Notes under the pieces: model-generated | What the model was told of the DNA's origin: nothing | The model's input: only the letters and a program-made list of their open reading frames with translations | Database searches by the model: none | Program-made: the position numbers and the translations under genes | Part shown: in pieces, positions 1-9,727 of the stretch | Numbering within the stretch: position 1 is the first letter of the stretch | Layout: every line of letters starts with the position of its first letter | Assembly (NCBI RefSeq): GCF_024244095.1 | Contig: NW_026250683.1 | Location: 1-64,000 of the forward strand | Length of the DNA stretch: 64,000 bases | DNA from: Nematocida homosporus | Lineage: Eukaryota; Microsporidia | Direction: 5' to 3'

Positions 1-2083
1 CTTTCAGCTTTTCGTCTACATAGTTAAACAGCAAGAATTCCTTTACCTCTTCTCGTCGGTCAAATAGTATGACTTCATTTAATGTAAGTAACTCATTGAG
101 CACGAGGGCAGTGATGTTATTAAATGCAGGATGAGTTAGGATTTGGGCAATAGCAAGATTGGCAAACTTCTGGTTTATAATATGTATTTCGGTAGGAATA
201 GCAAGTTCGTAGTGGCCTAGCATCCAGTAAATTATCCGTATGTCAACATTGTCTAGCACTAACCTTCGGACCTTAAGGGCCCAAGTAATGGCTGGGGAAG
301 AGTGGCGCTGGAAAGTAGCTAAATCAAACTTGTTGGAATAGTAGTTAGTATCGCGTACATTTGAGATCTTAAGTTGGTGGGCAGTGATGCTCTGGAATCT
401 GGAGAGTAGCAGAGTGCACTTTCTGAAATACTGTGGAGTGGGTGTTTTATCACCATTAATTTCAATGAAGCTGTAATGTATATTCTGGCAAAAACGCGTG
501 TAGTACCTTTCTTCGAAACTTACGATTTTGAAGTTAAGAAGTTCGTGATTGAGTGAGATTTTGACAGGTTCTGGAAGCACCCAACGGCTATCGTTAAGGG
601 ACTCGCCCAGACAGACAATCTCTCTCTGCTGAATGCTAGCGGGCACGAGTGATAATGCTCCCATCGTACAAAACTCGTCTAAAACTTGCTATATGTCATT
701 ATCTCTTTCCTCATAATCTATCTGAATGTCATTGACCGAGACACCATAGTTGGCGAAGGCTTGTTTGTTGTAGACTTCTTCGTAATGACCTAAACTCTGA
801 CATGGGAAATTGGACGGGATTTTAAGACAGATAGTAGTCACAAACAACCAGGGCGAATTGTATGCTATTGTCGACCGGGCTTTCTCTAGTATTTTGTTCA
901 TGCTCCGAGTGATAGTAAGGCCTAAAATAGTATAGATGTGACCTTCAGGTTGGTTGTGCTGACTCATGAACTTAAGAGTGTTCCAATCCAGTTCGAGAGA
1001 TATATTTGGATGGTCATTAACCGCCTTCCTAAGACCTAGTAGTTTTGCTCCATTGAGCTCTTCAATAGTAATGAGGCCACATCTGGCTGGCAAGGTTGAG
1101 CGGAGCTGTTCGAAATCAATATTAGCCGCCCGAGGTAGACCAGAAAAACAGAGGCCGTATCCATCTATTAGCATTAGCTGGCCAAGAAGATGGAGGTATT
1201 TGAACTCATTGCCCCGTAGCCAGACTTTTTCAATTAGCCGTAACAAGACAATATCACTATCTAATAAATCAATAAGACTACTACCTGTTTTAGTTTCAAA
1301 TTGAATCTGACCCGCGAATATATATCTTGCTTGGTTGACTGTCTGCTGGGCTTCTTCCCTGCACGTATCTAGCTTTAGAGGAGAGGACTTGGTTTCGAGT
1401 GCGTGTGAAATAGGGATCAACTTTAGAGTCATCAACTTGCAATCAAACATATTGATAACTCTATTTAGAATTCGCAGATTGATAAGTTCAAAATTATGAT
1501 TTGCCTCGTTGTAGTTAACTTCAATATGACATGGATAAATACTCCTAATAACAGAAATCTTCTTTAACTCGGCCAGACTAGTTGTGGCCTCTTCGATATC
1601 GCAATAATGCGGCAAATGAAACCAGATGAATTTACAGGCACAACTTACCACATAACGAGGGGCATAGTCTTGTAAAGTGGCTGGTGCTAAGCAAATCATA
1701 GAAATACATCCGTACTGATACTGCGTAGTTCTAATAAATGGTTTAAACGTTAATGACGGGTCCTGAAATACTACTCCAACGGCTTTTAGAGTTTCCGCCA
1801 TTGCTCGCGGACTTGGTAAATATTGCCGAGAGATTGTAAATGTTCCGTTGGCGCTATTTAGAAGTGTTAGCAAGATACACAAGCCAATACTAGTCCAGTA
1901 GCCCCTAATTGCTTTATAATGCCAACTTAGATCTGGATTAGCAAAAGTCCTTTCCAGAGTACGTGAGTTGGCATATCTAACAGCAGAAAGTCTTTCTGGA
2001 ATAACAAATTGGGGTAGTAGAGATATCAATGGAGTATAAACATATGCTTTGAACAACTTATTCAAATAGAGATATAGAAGCAT
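1..2083 (-). pseudogene. Leucine-rich secreted-family paralogue with in-frame TAG, truncated by window edge
   Basis: Read on the minus strand from ATG at 2083, a 464-aa frame ends at TAG (689-691). The same frame then stays open from 688 to the window edge, and its translation continues to align with the intact neighbour at 2759-5983 (shared stretches such as GESLND/GDSLND, LKIS/TN and YWMLGHYELAIPTEIH). So this is one gene interrupted by a nonsense codon, or read through, and not two genes. Residues about 63-80 are hydrophobic (signal anchor). Overall protein similarity to the neighbour looks low by eye, but the last 229 nt before the edge are almost identical to it, which suggests gene conversion. 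The C-terminal RING, if present, lies outside the window. The real ATG may be further downstream, because the neighbour starts closer to its hydrophobic segment. Function unknown; probably exported. Confidence 0.65.
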
Positions 2084-2758
2084 GTGTGCGGGACAAAAAA
2101 ATAAAGATATAAAGGCGCGATATGCTTATCTTTGAGGGAAATTGATAATTTCAAAAATTAGTTAATTAGTTTTGGTTTAGTTGATATTGTGTTGAATTGG
2201 GTTGGGTTATGTTGTGTTGTGTTGAGTTAGGTGGTGTTGAGTTGAGCTAAGTTAGGTTAGGTTAGGTGGTGTTGGGTTAATGAATCTCGGTTTGGGGGCA
2301 AACAATAGATAGTAGACAGTAGACAATAAATAGTAGACCGTAGATAATAGACCGTAGATACTAACCCAATAGATAGTAAACAATAAATAGTAGACAGTAG
2401 ATAGTAGACAGTAGATGTGAAATAATAAGATTAGTACAAGAATGCCCATTTTGGGATTACAAGATCGTGTCTGATCAAAGCTAATGGCTTGGCTTTAATG
2501 ATAAAGTTGTAATCTGGGGTGAGAGACTCTGTCGGATATGTAGGCTTATAATTTGGAGTGTACGACTGATTAGGATGTCAACCCGCGGGGTATGAGCTAG
2601 TGTTTGGGTTGGCATTATGGCGATGCTGTGCTGTTATGGTGTTGTTGGATTTAGTCTACGTGCATTTATGCAATAAGATAAGAGTATTCTAAAGCTCATG
2701 GAAATCGTCTTTTAGATATCATTCTCACTTAGATAAATTTGTTTTGAATTTTAGAGAT
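2084..2758. other. Divergent spacer, repeat-rich, no gene seen
   Basis: Spacer between two divergent paralogues. It holds degenerate TTGGG/TTGTG/TTGAG pentamers (about 2165-2285), a tandem array (2296-2432) and ordinary low-GC sequence to the start of the next gene. A 65-codon minus-strand frame over the array is translated repeat, not a gene. Confidence 0.6.
2296..2432. repeat. Tandem array of ~10-11 bp GTAGACAGTA-like units
   Basis: Directly repeated imperfect units of the form AGTAGACAGTAG / ATAGTAGACCGTAG run through this stretch. It is a simple satellite in the promoter region shared by the two leucine-rich genes. Confidence 0.7.
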
Positions 2759-5700
2759 ATGCCCTACCTCGAAATGCTAATAACGCCAGTTAGAAGTAAA
2801 AATTGGAGGTATAAAGCAGATGTGTGCTGGTTTAGTCTTTGGGTGGGTGTTGCTTCCTTGTTACTAAATTTGGTTGCCGGTTCTATCGATGTTAACGAGT
2901 ATCTTGGGAATAGTGAAACTGAAAGAGAAATTGCATATAAAGAAGTGAGCTGGTCTGATTCAAAGAATATTCTCAACACTCTGGATAGTGTTGGGTTGAG
3001 TTTTTCGCCACCCGATCACGCCGTACAAATTAGAGAATACACCACTCCCAAGACCCAACGAGGTGCTTATAAAGGGTTTCCGAGTAGGTTCATTCCGGTT
3101 TTAAGTCCTTGTTATGTGATATACCATTTAGATGCCAGTGTTTCCTTTAGACTACCGGTTTATCACAGTCTAGAAGTCGCCAAGGCGGCTTTAGGAGTCT
3201 TAAGAAGGATTGCTGTTATTAACACTCTTAAGGCTACAGTTAATTGTGCATGGAATCCGGCAGTTTATCAACAGACGACTTTACAAATTATATCTCGAGT
3301 TGTTAACATGCTTAATTGTAGATTTCTGGCGATGACTTTAAATGTTACTTCTAAACCGGGTGAAGATACTGAACCTGCCATTGACATAGATCTTGATGCT
3401 TCTCGTGTGGAAGGTCGGGACGCATTCGAGCAGATGCAGTATATGACACCAGACCATTGTTATTTTCGTCTTCACTTAGACAGTTACATCCCTCTATTAT
3501 TGCGTCCTGGTGTTATCATTTGGCGAGAAATATCAGTCCTTATTGTACACGATCTCGGCCTTAAAAACACACACATGTTTACCTACTTGCCGCTCCATGA
3601 TAAATATGAACTCCATGTTCAAGTCACACCGGATAATGACCATCTTGATCTTAGATTTCTTAATCTTAATTCAAGTAAATGTGCCAAGGTTTCTATTTAT
3701 GGCATAGCTAGTCCAGATTTAGTAGTTACCGGCCTTGAGAATGCTATTGCTAAGCATTCGGCCATAATACTACAGACGACCTGGGACATAGCTCTATCTT
3801 TAGGCCGGCACGGTAAGTGTTCAATTCAAGTTGCTACTATTCGTGGTATGGAAGTCTGTCTAGAGTCTAACTCAATAATAGAGAAAGCCTTTGGAAAAGC
3901 AGCGCCGCCTAAACCTTGGATTTCAGCGACTGTGTTTTATTCAGAGATCGCCACTAACATGCCATGTGGTTCCATGGCGTTGTACAAGAGTCTTTACACT
4001 AAAGCTGCCCTTGCTCGACTTGGGATCGAGGTCAAAGCAATTACACTTGTCTATCAAATCCAGCGAAAAGACTTACATCAAACCATAAAAACACTACACC
4101 AAATCAATGCATTATCGACCATTCCTGCGAAGATTCAGAACGATGACATTGTATGTCAAGGCGACTCACTTAACGATCTTAGTTGGAGGCTTCAAGAGCC
4201 TGTTAAAATCCAGCTTAACTATTCGAACTTCAATACTCACATTAACCTCTACAAACAAGCCAATGGCCAGACTTTCTGCCGGCATCTAAACTATAGCACC
4301 CTTGAAATCGATGGCTCTGGATGTATGAAATGCGAACAGGCTTACAGGTACTATACGATTATGTACCTTCTTCGTACTATCTATGCACAAAAGCTTAAAA
4401 TCACAAATATCCGCGCCACTAGTCAATCCAGTACCCAATTTAATGCGGTTGTTCTACAGAAGGAGCTCGCCCAATTACCTAAGTGGCAACTTTATGTTAA
4501 AACTATAGTATTAGACAATGTTGACGAATACATTATCTACTGGATGCTAGGCCATTACGAACTTGCTATTCCTACCGAAATACATATTATAAACCAGAAG
4601 TTTGCCAATCTTGCTATTGCTCAAATCCTAACTCATCCCGCATTTAATAACATCACTGCCCTCGTGCTCAATGAGTTACTTACATTAAATGAAGTCATAC
4701 TATTTGACCGACGAGAAGAGGTAAAGGAATTCTTGCTGTTTAACTATGTAGACGAAAAGCTGAAAGATATCAACTCTATTTATGACCTTAGATTGTACAA
4801 ACTCTGTTTCGAACTGGATAACGCTAGCTACAGCTTGGCCACAAATGCTCTGTGGAAGTTTGTAGCCTATGGCATTTCTCTTCCGACCATGGTATTTGAT
4901 GCATATCTATCGTGGGCTTCAAATAACTACATACCACCCATTCCGATCAGTAAAAGGTGGTTTAGTCTTTACAATGCCACTTTAAATTCCTTAAAGTCCG
5001 ACTTCATTAGCTGCGAGGCTACATCTATAGCTTATGGCAACCAAAGTACGTCTTTGTCGCTGTCAGAGTCTTTGTTACCTAAGATTTCCATTAAGCAGTT
5101 GCTCTTGCGCTTCAGTGACGACCAGTTCTTAACTGAGGCGGATATAGTGACTATTGTTCGATGGGTGCCATACCGATTTAAAGGCATCGTTGTATTACGA
5201 TTGGTAAATGTTAAGTTAGCTAAGCCGGAGCGAGAAGTCCTAACACTACGCAACTACCTGGTTGCTGATCTAATCGGAATTAAGACTCTTCAAATAGAGG
5301 ATGCCGACTTGGAGAAGCCGTCTATCAATTTATTGTCTCAACGTTATTGCAATGGCTTGCTAGTCAATGTTCCCAACCCCGAACAAGAATTCACTATAAT
5401 ATCAATGGCAATGCTATTGCACCTTATTGCCCAGGCAAATGAATTTCAGACGCTTATTCCCAGCCAAATTGGTCCTAAAGCTTCTTTGAAAATGATCATA
5501 GATAAGATTCAGAATGACGTCACTGGCTTGCATGCGATTTTTTGCCCTATTTGCCTCCAAGTCCTAGGGGTGCCTCAAGGAGCCGAGGTTGAGCCCTATG
5601 CTGAACTCGTGAAGGATGTTGAGAACCCTAACTATTCGCTTGGTTTGAACTACCGCTCTATGGCGGTTTGTTATTTCGAGTGCGGGCATCTAACTTGTGG

Positions 5701-5983
5701 GCAGTGTCTTAATGGGCTCAGAGACATCAATGTGTGTCCAGAATGTCGGAAAACAAATATCCTGGCAAACCCGCATCGGCTTATGAGCATGCCTCTATCT
5801 AACTTTGTATTTCTGGAAGATAGTGCTAGTGTGTTTAGTACAACCCAAAAAAGATACGAGTCTATGGCTTTGGGCGATGGCCACGTCTATTTATACTTCG
5901 CCTACGACCAGGTAGATGATCTTATCAATGACCTTCCTGCCGGAAGAACTTATGATACTATTCCCTTAACCTACATCATTTGA
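2759..5983 (+). CDS. Large leucine-rich membrane/secreted protein with C-terminal RING finger
   Basis: A 1074-aa protein from the first ATG (2759); an upstream TTG in frame is not a likely start. A hydrophobic segment at about residues 23-43 looks like a signal anchor. The long middle is leucine-rich but irregular, with no clean LRR period. The C-terminus carries a RING-type cysteine/histidine set: CPIC at 929-932, C-G-H-x2-C-x2-C at 975-983 and CPEC near 993-996, the C3HC4 pattern of E3 ubiquitin ligases. A RING combined with an export-type N-terminus suggests a protein that could act on host ubiquitin pathways, but that is inference. It is paralogous to the disrupted gene on its left and to the 692-aa gene at 47457-49535. 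TGA is followed closely by an AATAAA-like signal (5993). Confidence 0.75.
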   Translation: MPYLEMLITPVRSKNWRYKADVCWFSLWVGVASLLLNLVAGSIDVNEYLGNSETEREIAYKEVSWSDSKNILNTLDSVGLSFSPPDHAVQIREYTTPKTQRGAYKGFPSRFIPVLSPCYVIYHLDASVSFRLPVYHSLEVAKAALGVLRRIAVINTLKATVNCAWNPAVYQQTTLQIISRVVNMLNCRFLAMTLNVTSKPGEDTEPAIDIDLDASRVEGRDAFEQMQYMTPDHCYFRLHLDSYIPLLLRPGVIIWREISVLIVHDLGLKNTHMFTYLPLHDKYELHVQVTPDNDHLDLRFLNLNSSKCAKVSIYGIASPDLVVTGLENAIAKHSAIILQTTWDIALSLGRHGKCSIQVATIRGMEVCLESNSIIEKAFGKAAPPKPWISATVFYSEIATNMPCGSMALYKSLYTKAALARLGIEVKAITLVYQIQRKDLHQTIKTLHQINALSTIPAKIQNDDIVCQGDSLNDLSWRLQEPVKIQLNYSNFNTHINLYKQANGQTFCRHLNYSTLEIDGSGCMKCEQAYRYYTIMYLLRTIYAQKLKITNIRATSQSSTQFNAVVLQKELAQLPKWQLYVKTIVLDNVDEYIIYWMLGHYELAIPTEIHIINQKFANLAIAQILTHPAFNNITALVLNELLTLNEVILFDRREEVKEFLLFNYVDEKLKDINSIYDLRLYKLCFELDNASYSLATNALWKFVAYGISLPTMVFDAYLSWASNNYIPPIPISKRWFSLYNATLNSLKSDFISCEATSIAYGNQSTSLSLSESLLPKISIKQLLLRFSDDQFLTEADIVTIVRWVPYRFKGIVVLRLVNVKLAKPEREVLTLRNYLVADLIGIKTLQIEDADLEKPSINLLSQRYCNGLLVNVPNPEQEFTIISMAMLLHLIAQANEFQTLIPSQIGPKASLKMIIDKIQNDVTGLHAIFCPICLQVLGVPQGAEVEPYAELVKDVENPNYSLGLNYRSMAVCYFECGHLTCGQCLNGLRDINVCPECRKTNILANPHRLMSMPLSNFVFLEDSASVFSTTQKRYESMALGDGHVYLYFAYDQVDDLINDLPAGRTYDTIPLTYII

Positions 5984-6501
5984 GCCAAATATAATAAACG
6001 ATTACGGTAGTATTAGTGTTGAGTTGAGTTGGTATTGGTATTGAGTTGAGTTTGGTTGAGTTGTGTTGGTATTGTATTGGTGTTGGGTTGAGTTGGGTTA
6101 GTATTGGTGTTGGGTTAGGCCTAATGTCGTTGCTTTATTTATGTGTATGTCTGTTATGTTAAGAGAGTCGGGTGGTCTTGATGATGTCTGGGCACTCTAA
6201 TGTGCATATCTGAACTCTGGACTAATATCAATGCGTGAGGGATAGACTTTATGAAATCTGGACGGGTGGTTAGATATACTGTTTCTTGGCTCAAAATAGT
6301 AATTTGGCGGTCTGGTTTAGTACATTGATAAGAAAGTCGGACGGCTAACTCAATACTAACCCAATCTTCACTGCCATCCATTATAATCCTAACCTAATAA
6401 AGTACTAACTCAATACCAATAACTCAAGCTAGGCTATTTAATTGGAGTCGTATCAGTGTGATAAGGATACGACAAATAAAAGGGGGTCCAATAGAGGGGG
6501 A
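5984..6501. other. Spacer, G/T pentamer repeats, no convincing gene
   Basis: TTGAG/TTGGT-type degenerate repeats fill about 6015-6118. The rest (6120-6440) is less repetitive and contains a 75-codon minus-strand frame without recognisable motifs, which I do not call. Confidence 0.5.
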
Positions 6502-6810
6502 ATGCAGAAATCAAGACCAAGACTCTCTTCTAACCAGACGAAATTCCTGTGTTTAGTGTACAAGCACAATCCCCGGCCATGCACGACTTTGCGAAACCAA
6601 ATAGCCAAAGACTTCGGCATGTCGCCGCGCAGTGTACAGATCTGGTTTCAGAATAAACGGGCTAAAGAGAAGCGAGAAGGTTTAACCCGATCTCGAGAGG
6701 CGTGCGAATCTTACGACAACTCTGAGGAAGAGCTAGTGGATGTTCCGTTTCTCAACTCGCAGGTTGGTTCTTATGAGGAGTACTTTAAGTTCCTTTCATC
6801 GCGAAAGTAG
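6502..6810 (+). CDS. Homeodomain transcription factor
   Basis: A 102-aa protein. The frame extends upstream to a TTG, but the first ATG is at 6502. Residues 1-60 form a homeodomain. The recognition helix contains VQIWFQNKRAKEK, which places W48, F49, N51 and R53 at exactly their canonical homeodomain positions, so the protein begins almost directly with the domain. A basic N-terminal arm (KSRPR) and a short acidic tail (SEEELVD) flank it. It is a nuclear sequence-specific DNA-binding regulator. Small homeobox genes of this kind are known in microsporidia. The target and orthology cannot be told from the sequence. Confidence 0.88.
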   Translation: MQKSRPRLSSNQTKFLCLVYKHNPRPCTTLRNQIAKDFGMSPRSVQIWFQNKRAKEKREGLTRSREACESYDNSEEELVDVPFLNSQVGSYEEYFKFLSSRK

Positions 6811-6928
6811 TAATATGTGCTGGTGTATGTTAATAAGTAGTATGTGTTGGTATATGTTAATAAGTGGTCTGTGATGGTAGGTGGTGGTTATTTGTTTGCT
6901 GTGTCCTATATAGGGTGTTTGGTGTGGT
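6811..6928 (+). repeat. Short tandem repeat, ~28 bp unit
   Basis: About two and a half copies of a unit like TATGTGTTGGTATATGTTAA follow the homeobox stop codon. It lies between that gene and the next one on the same strand. Confidence 0.5.
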
Positions 6929-6933
6929 GAGGT

Positions 6934-7647
6934 ATGAAAAACAGGAGCTTGGAATATCTAAGCCTACGGCCAATAACCTACGAGTCTGCCCAGCGCCGAG
7001 AAAAGGACGAGGTTGAAGAGTTCTTTACCAAGATTACTGGGCGATTGACTAAATTGAAAGAATTAGTAGATGGGGTTGAGAAAGAGTGTGTTCTTTATTG
7101 CATTCCCAGTTTCAAAAGCAAGATCGAAATTGTTAAGCGAATTGAAGCGTACCGCTATAAGATTGCTGTCGCTCTAACTAAAGCCAAAGGCGTTATGGAG
7201 CAGTTCTCAGAGAAGTACCAGAAGTCAATCAATGCCGGGCTGGTTGAATCAATGGGCGTACACTTTCACTTCAAACTCGATGGTCTCATTACCCGTATGA
7301 ACGAAGCCTTACAGAAGATAGAGGAAAAACGTGAAGGTCTAGCTGGTACTGAAAGTGATCCTTTATTTTCCGAGAGTAGTTCCTCAGTTGAAGGCGTATA
7401 CAAATCCGTCTATTTTATCTCAACTCTAATTCGCGAACTCAAAACCGTCGTCCTATCGCAATCAGAAAAGATAGAAAGACTAGACATTGCCATGGACCGA
7501 GTAACCTACAGTGCTGAAAAGTCCAGCAAGGAGATAGCTTCCCTCTCAGCCTTTGGCTCACATATCAAAAACCGAATCATTACAGTGCTTTTCTGCTCGA
7601 TCTTTGTTCTTATTGTTCTCTCAGCCATCAAAGCTTCACGCGGATAA
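6934..7647 (+). CDS. Syntaxin-like Q-SNARE
   Basis: A 237-aa protein whose last ~20 residues before a short tail (ITVLFCSIFVLIVLSAI) form a single C-terminal membrane anchor. Immediately before it is a heptad-patterned SNARE-like helix of about 60 residues (around 150-208) containing LSQSEKIERLDIAMDRV, with a glutamine at the likely zero layer. The N-terminal two thirds are helical and charged, compatible with a syntaxin Habc bundle. Expected role: target-membrane SNARE in vesicle fusion on ER/Golgi or plasma membrane. The subclass (Sed5-, Ufe1- or Sso-like) is not resolved. It is downstream of the homeobox gene on the same strand. Confidence 0.6.
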   Translation: MKNRSLEYLSLRPITYESAQRREKDEVEEFFTKITGRLTKLKELVDGVEKECVLYCIPSFKSKIEIVKRIEAYRYKIAVALTKAKGVMEQFSEKYQKSINAGLVESMGVHFHFKLDGLITRMNEALQKIEEKREGLAGTESDPLFSESSSSVEGVYKSVYFISTLIRELKTVVLSQSEKIERLDIAMDRVTYSAEKSSKEIASLSAFGSHIKNRIITVLFCSIFVLIVLSAIKASRG

Positions 7648-8218
7648 TCATTCTAGTCCATCCCTAAAAACCATCCATCCACACAACTCAACTCAACTCC
7701 ACCCAATTCCTAATTAGTAGTCCTAGAAGAATAAATAACCTGAATTAGATTAGTCGGTAATAATAGTGTAGTACTGTAGTAAAGTATAATCCCCATGGAA
7801 TGAATAACATCCACTGACCAAGACATACTCTATTAAAGACAAGTAGTGCCATTTATTGAGTAAATAAGGGTGTGAGGGAGAGGATGACGTCATATTAAGT
7901 TAGTGTTAGTATTGAGTAGTGATCAAATTGATCGTGTTAGTATTGGCCAGTAGTCGTATTGGACAGTAGTCGTATGACAGCACTACATAAAGATTGTGTG
8001 ATGATAAACTTAAGATATGATAAACTTAAATCATTAAAGACTAACTTAACACAATCTAAACTCAACTAAATACTAACTTAACACAATACCAACACAATCC
8101 AAACACAATCTAAACTCAACACAATCTAAACTCAACTCAACCCAATCTAAACACAATCTAAACTCAACCCAACATCAATCTAAACTTAACTCAATTAAAT
8201 ACTAACTTGTTTATTAGA
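7648..8218. other. Convergent spacer with dispersed repeat copy and A/C-rich pentamers
   Basis: Between the 3' ends of the SNARE and CCT genes. It holds a copy of the TGACGTCA-centred dispersed repeat (about 7740-8030) and then a block of CTAAACTCAAC-like A/C-rich units (8040-8205). No gene seen. Confidence 0.6.
7740..8030 (+). repeat. Dispersed repeat family 1, copy A (TGACGTCA palindrome at 7885)
   Basis: Shares with copies at ~34.25, ~44.72, ~45.26 and ~51.60 kb some or all of these blocks: TACTCTATTAAAGAC, TTTATTGAGTAAAT, GATGACGTCATATTAAGTTAG, then AGTATTGAGTAGTG, and a tail like TATGACAGCACTAC. Non-coding. Confidence 0.6.
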
Positions 8219-9727
8219 TTACTCCTGAACGCGTTCACGAGGCTTGCACTTAATGATACCATCACAACGCAGAAGCATTTCCGTGGCTTCGGCCGCTCGG
8301 GTCCAAATAGCTTCCTTCAAAGAAAGAGACTCTTTAACCCCAAGCTTTTCCATACACTCAGCCGTTTCTGCTCCTACACCCCAAGTGAATACACCTTCCT
8401 TATTCTTCTTGATAATTGTATCAATCGTATCATCAGATGAATGACCGGCATTTTCAGCCAGAGTACGCGTAGTTTCCATCAAGGCCCGAGCAAAAGCCCG
8501 TTCGCCTTCAGAATCACCAGCAATAGCACAAGAAGCCGCCGCCTCAGCACTACCTCCACCACAAATATACTCTCCTGTACTTCCCATCAAAACCTTAGCC
8601 GCTCCTATCAAAGACCTTTCCGCCTCATCAAGTAATTCCTTAGTCGGCCCCCTAATCACCACCGTACAAGCACCCGTCTTTGGTAGACCTGAGAACCGGC
8701 AAAAGACCCGACCACCCAGGCGCAAACGTTCAAACAAAGCACAAGAACCTATATCAGCCGCAGAAACTTCATCAAACGTACTTAAAATACTTCCATCTAG
8801 AACTTTAGATAGCATTTCTACCCCAGTAAAATCAGCCCGTTCTACTGAAACTTTACCTCGTTTAGTAAACTCCTGAGTAGGATAGTCATAAATAATTTGG
8901 CGATTAACAATCACATCGGCATGTTTAGAAATTGCAGCTACTTTTTCAGACATACGTTGTCTTTCTGCTTCTTCTAACCGTTCTAGATCTTTAGGTGAAG
9001 TAACTGATGCTTTAGCCCCAAAAATTTTGATTTTATCCGTATCTAAAGCCGTATTAACCACTAAGACTTTAGGGTTCTCCACACGAGTCTTTTGACCTGG
9101 ACCTACATCACACTCTAGCATAAGCCCACTATCAATATGCGACTCAGAAATTTCACCACCTACAATCTTGATAATATTAACCATTTCAATATCAGTTACT
9201 CGAGTTGATAAGTCTACAGCCAGTTGTGAAAGACTCTCTAGCTCAATTGGTGAGAATTTAGAAGAAAGAGTTGTTTTGGCTAAACTAAGTTTCTCTTCTT
9301 GACTTTGACTAGTAGTAGCTAAAGATCTAAGTTTAGTAATGGCTTGTTTAAAGGCTTGGCGATAAGCTATAATGATTTTGTAAGGATGGGCACCTTTAAA
9401 GATAAGTCGATCGGCTTCTTGAAGTAATTCGCCAGTTAAAATAGTTAAAGTAGTTGTGCCATCACCTTGATTAGCTCCATGTTCTTGGGCTGAATTAATC
9501 AAGATCTTAGCTGAAGGACCATTAGGAACTATGTTCTTAAGAACTGTTGCCCCATCATTAGTAATGATTGGCTCACCATTCGCATTATAAAGCAATTTTA
9601 ACATACCACTAGGACCTAAAGTGGACTTAATCATATTTGATACGGTAATCGCGCCAACTAAAAAGGAAGTACGAGCTTCATCAGATTTCTCTTGAGTTGC
9701 ACCGGGTCGAAGTAACTGAGTAGACAT
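8219..9727 (-). CDS. CCT2: T-complex chaperonin CCT subunit beta
   Basis: A 502-aa protein, close to the usual length of ~520-530. The group II chaperonin signatures are all readable: KSTLGPSGM near residue 40, ITNDGATVLKN near 60, GDGTTTLTILTGELL near 95 (ATP-binding GDGTT) and the C-terminal GVGAETAECMEKLGVKES region. The start (RPGATQEKSDEARTSFLVGAI) matches the beta subunit. It is one of eight subunits of the cytosolic TRiC ring that folds actin and tubulin. ATG is preceded on the sense strand by a pyrimidine-rich tract. AATAAA lies four bases past the stop. Confidence 0.9.
   Translation of the reverse strand: MSTQLLRPGATQEKSDEARTSFLVGAITVSNMIKSTLGPSGMLKLLYNANGEPIITNDGATVLKNIVPNGPSAKILINSAQEHGANQGDGTTTLTILTGELLQEADRLIFKGAHPYKIIIAYRQAFKQAITKLRSLATTSQSQEEKLSLAKTTLSSKFSPIELESLSQLAVDLSTRVTDIEMVNIIKIVGGEISESHIDSGLMLECDVGPGQKTRVENPKVLVVNTALDTDKIKIFGAKASVTSPKDLERLEEAERQRMSEKVAAISKHADVIVNRQIIYDYPTQEFTKRGKVSVERADFTGVEMLSKVLDGSILSTFDEVSAADIGSCALFERLRLGGRVFCRFSGLPKTGACTVVIRGPTKELLDEAERSLIGAAKVLMGSTGEYICGGGSAEAAASCAIAGDSEGERAFARALMETTRTLAENAGHSSDDTIDTIIKKNKEGVFTWGVGAETAECMEKLGVKESLSLKEAIWTRAAEATEMLLRCDGIIKCKPRERVQE

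Noticed and set aside
2252..2449. 65-codon frame with LLSTVYYLL repeats
   Set aside because: It is simply the tandem array read in one frame.
6154..6381. 75-codon minus-strand frame in the spacer before the homeobox gene
   Set aside because: Has an ATG and is not repetitive, but no recognisable motif, no T-tract start and no poly(A) signal; too weak to call.
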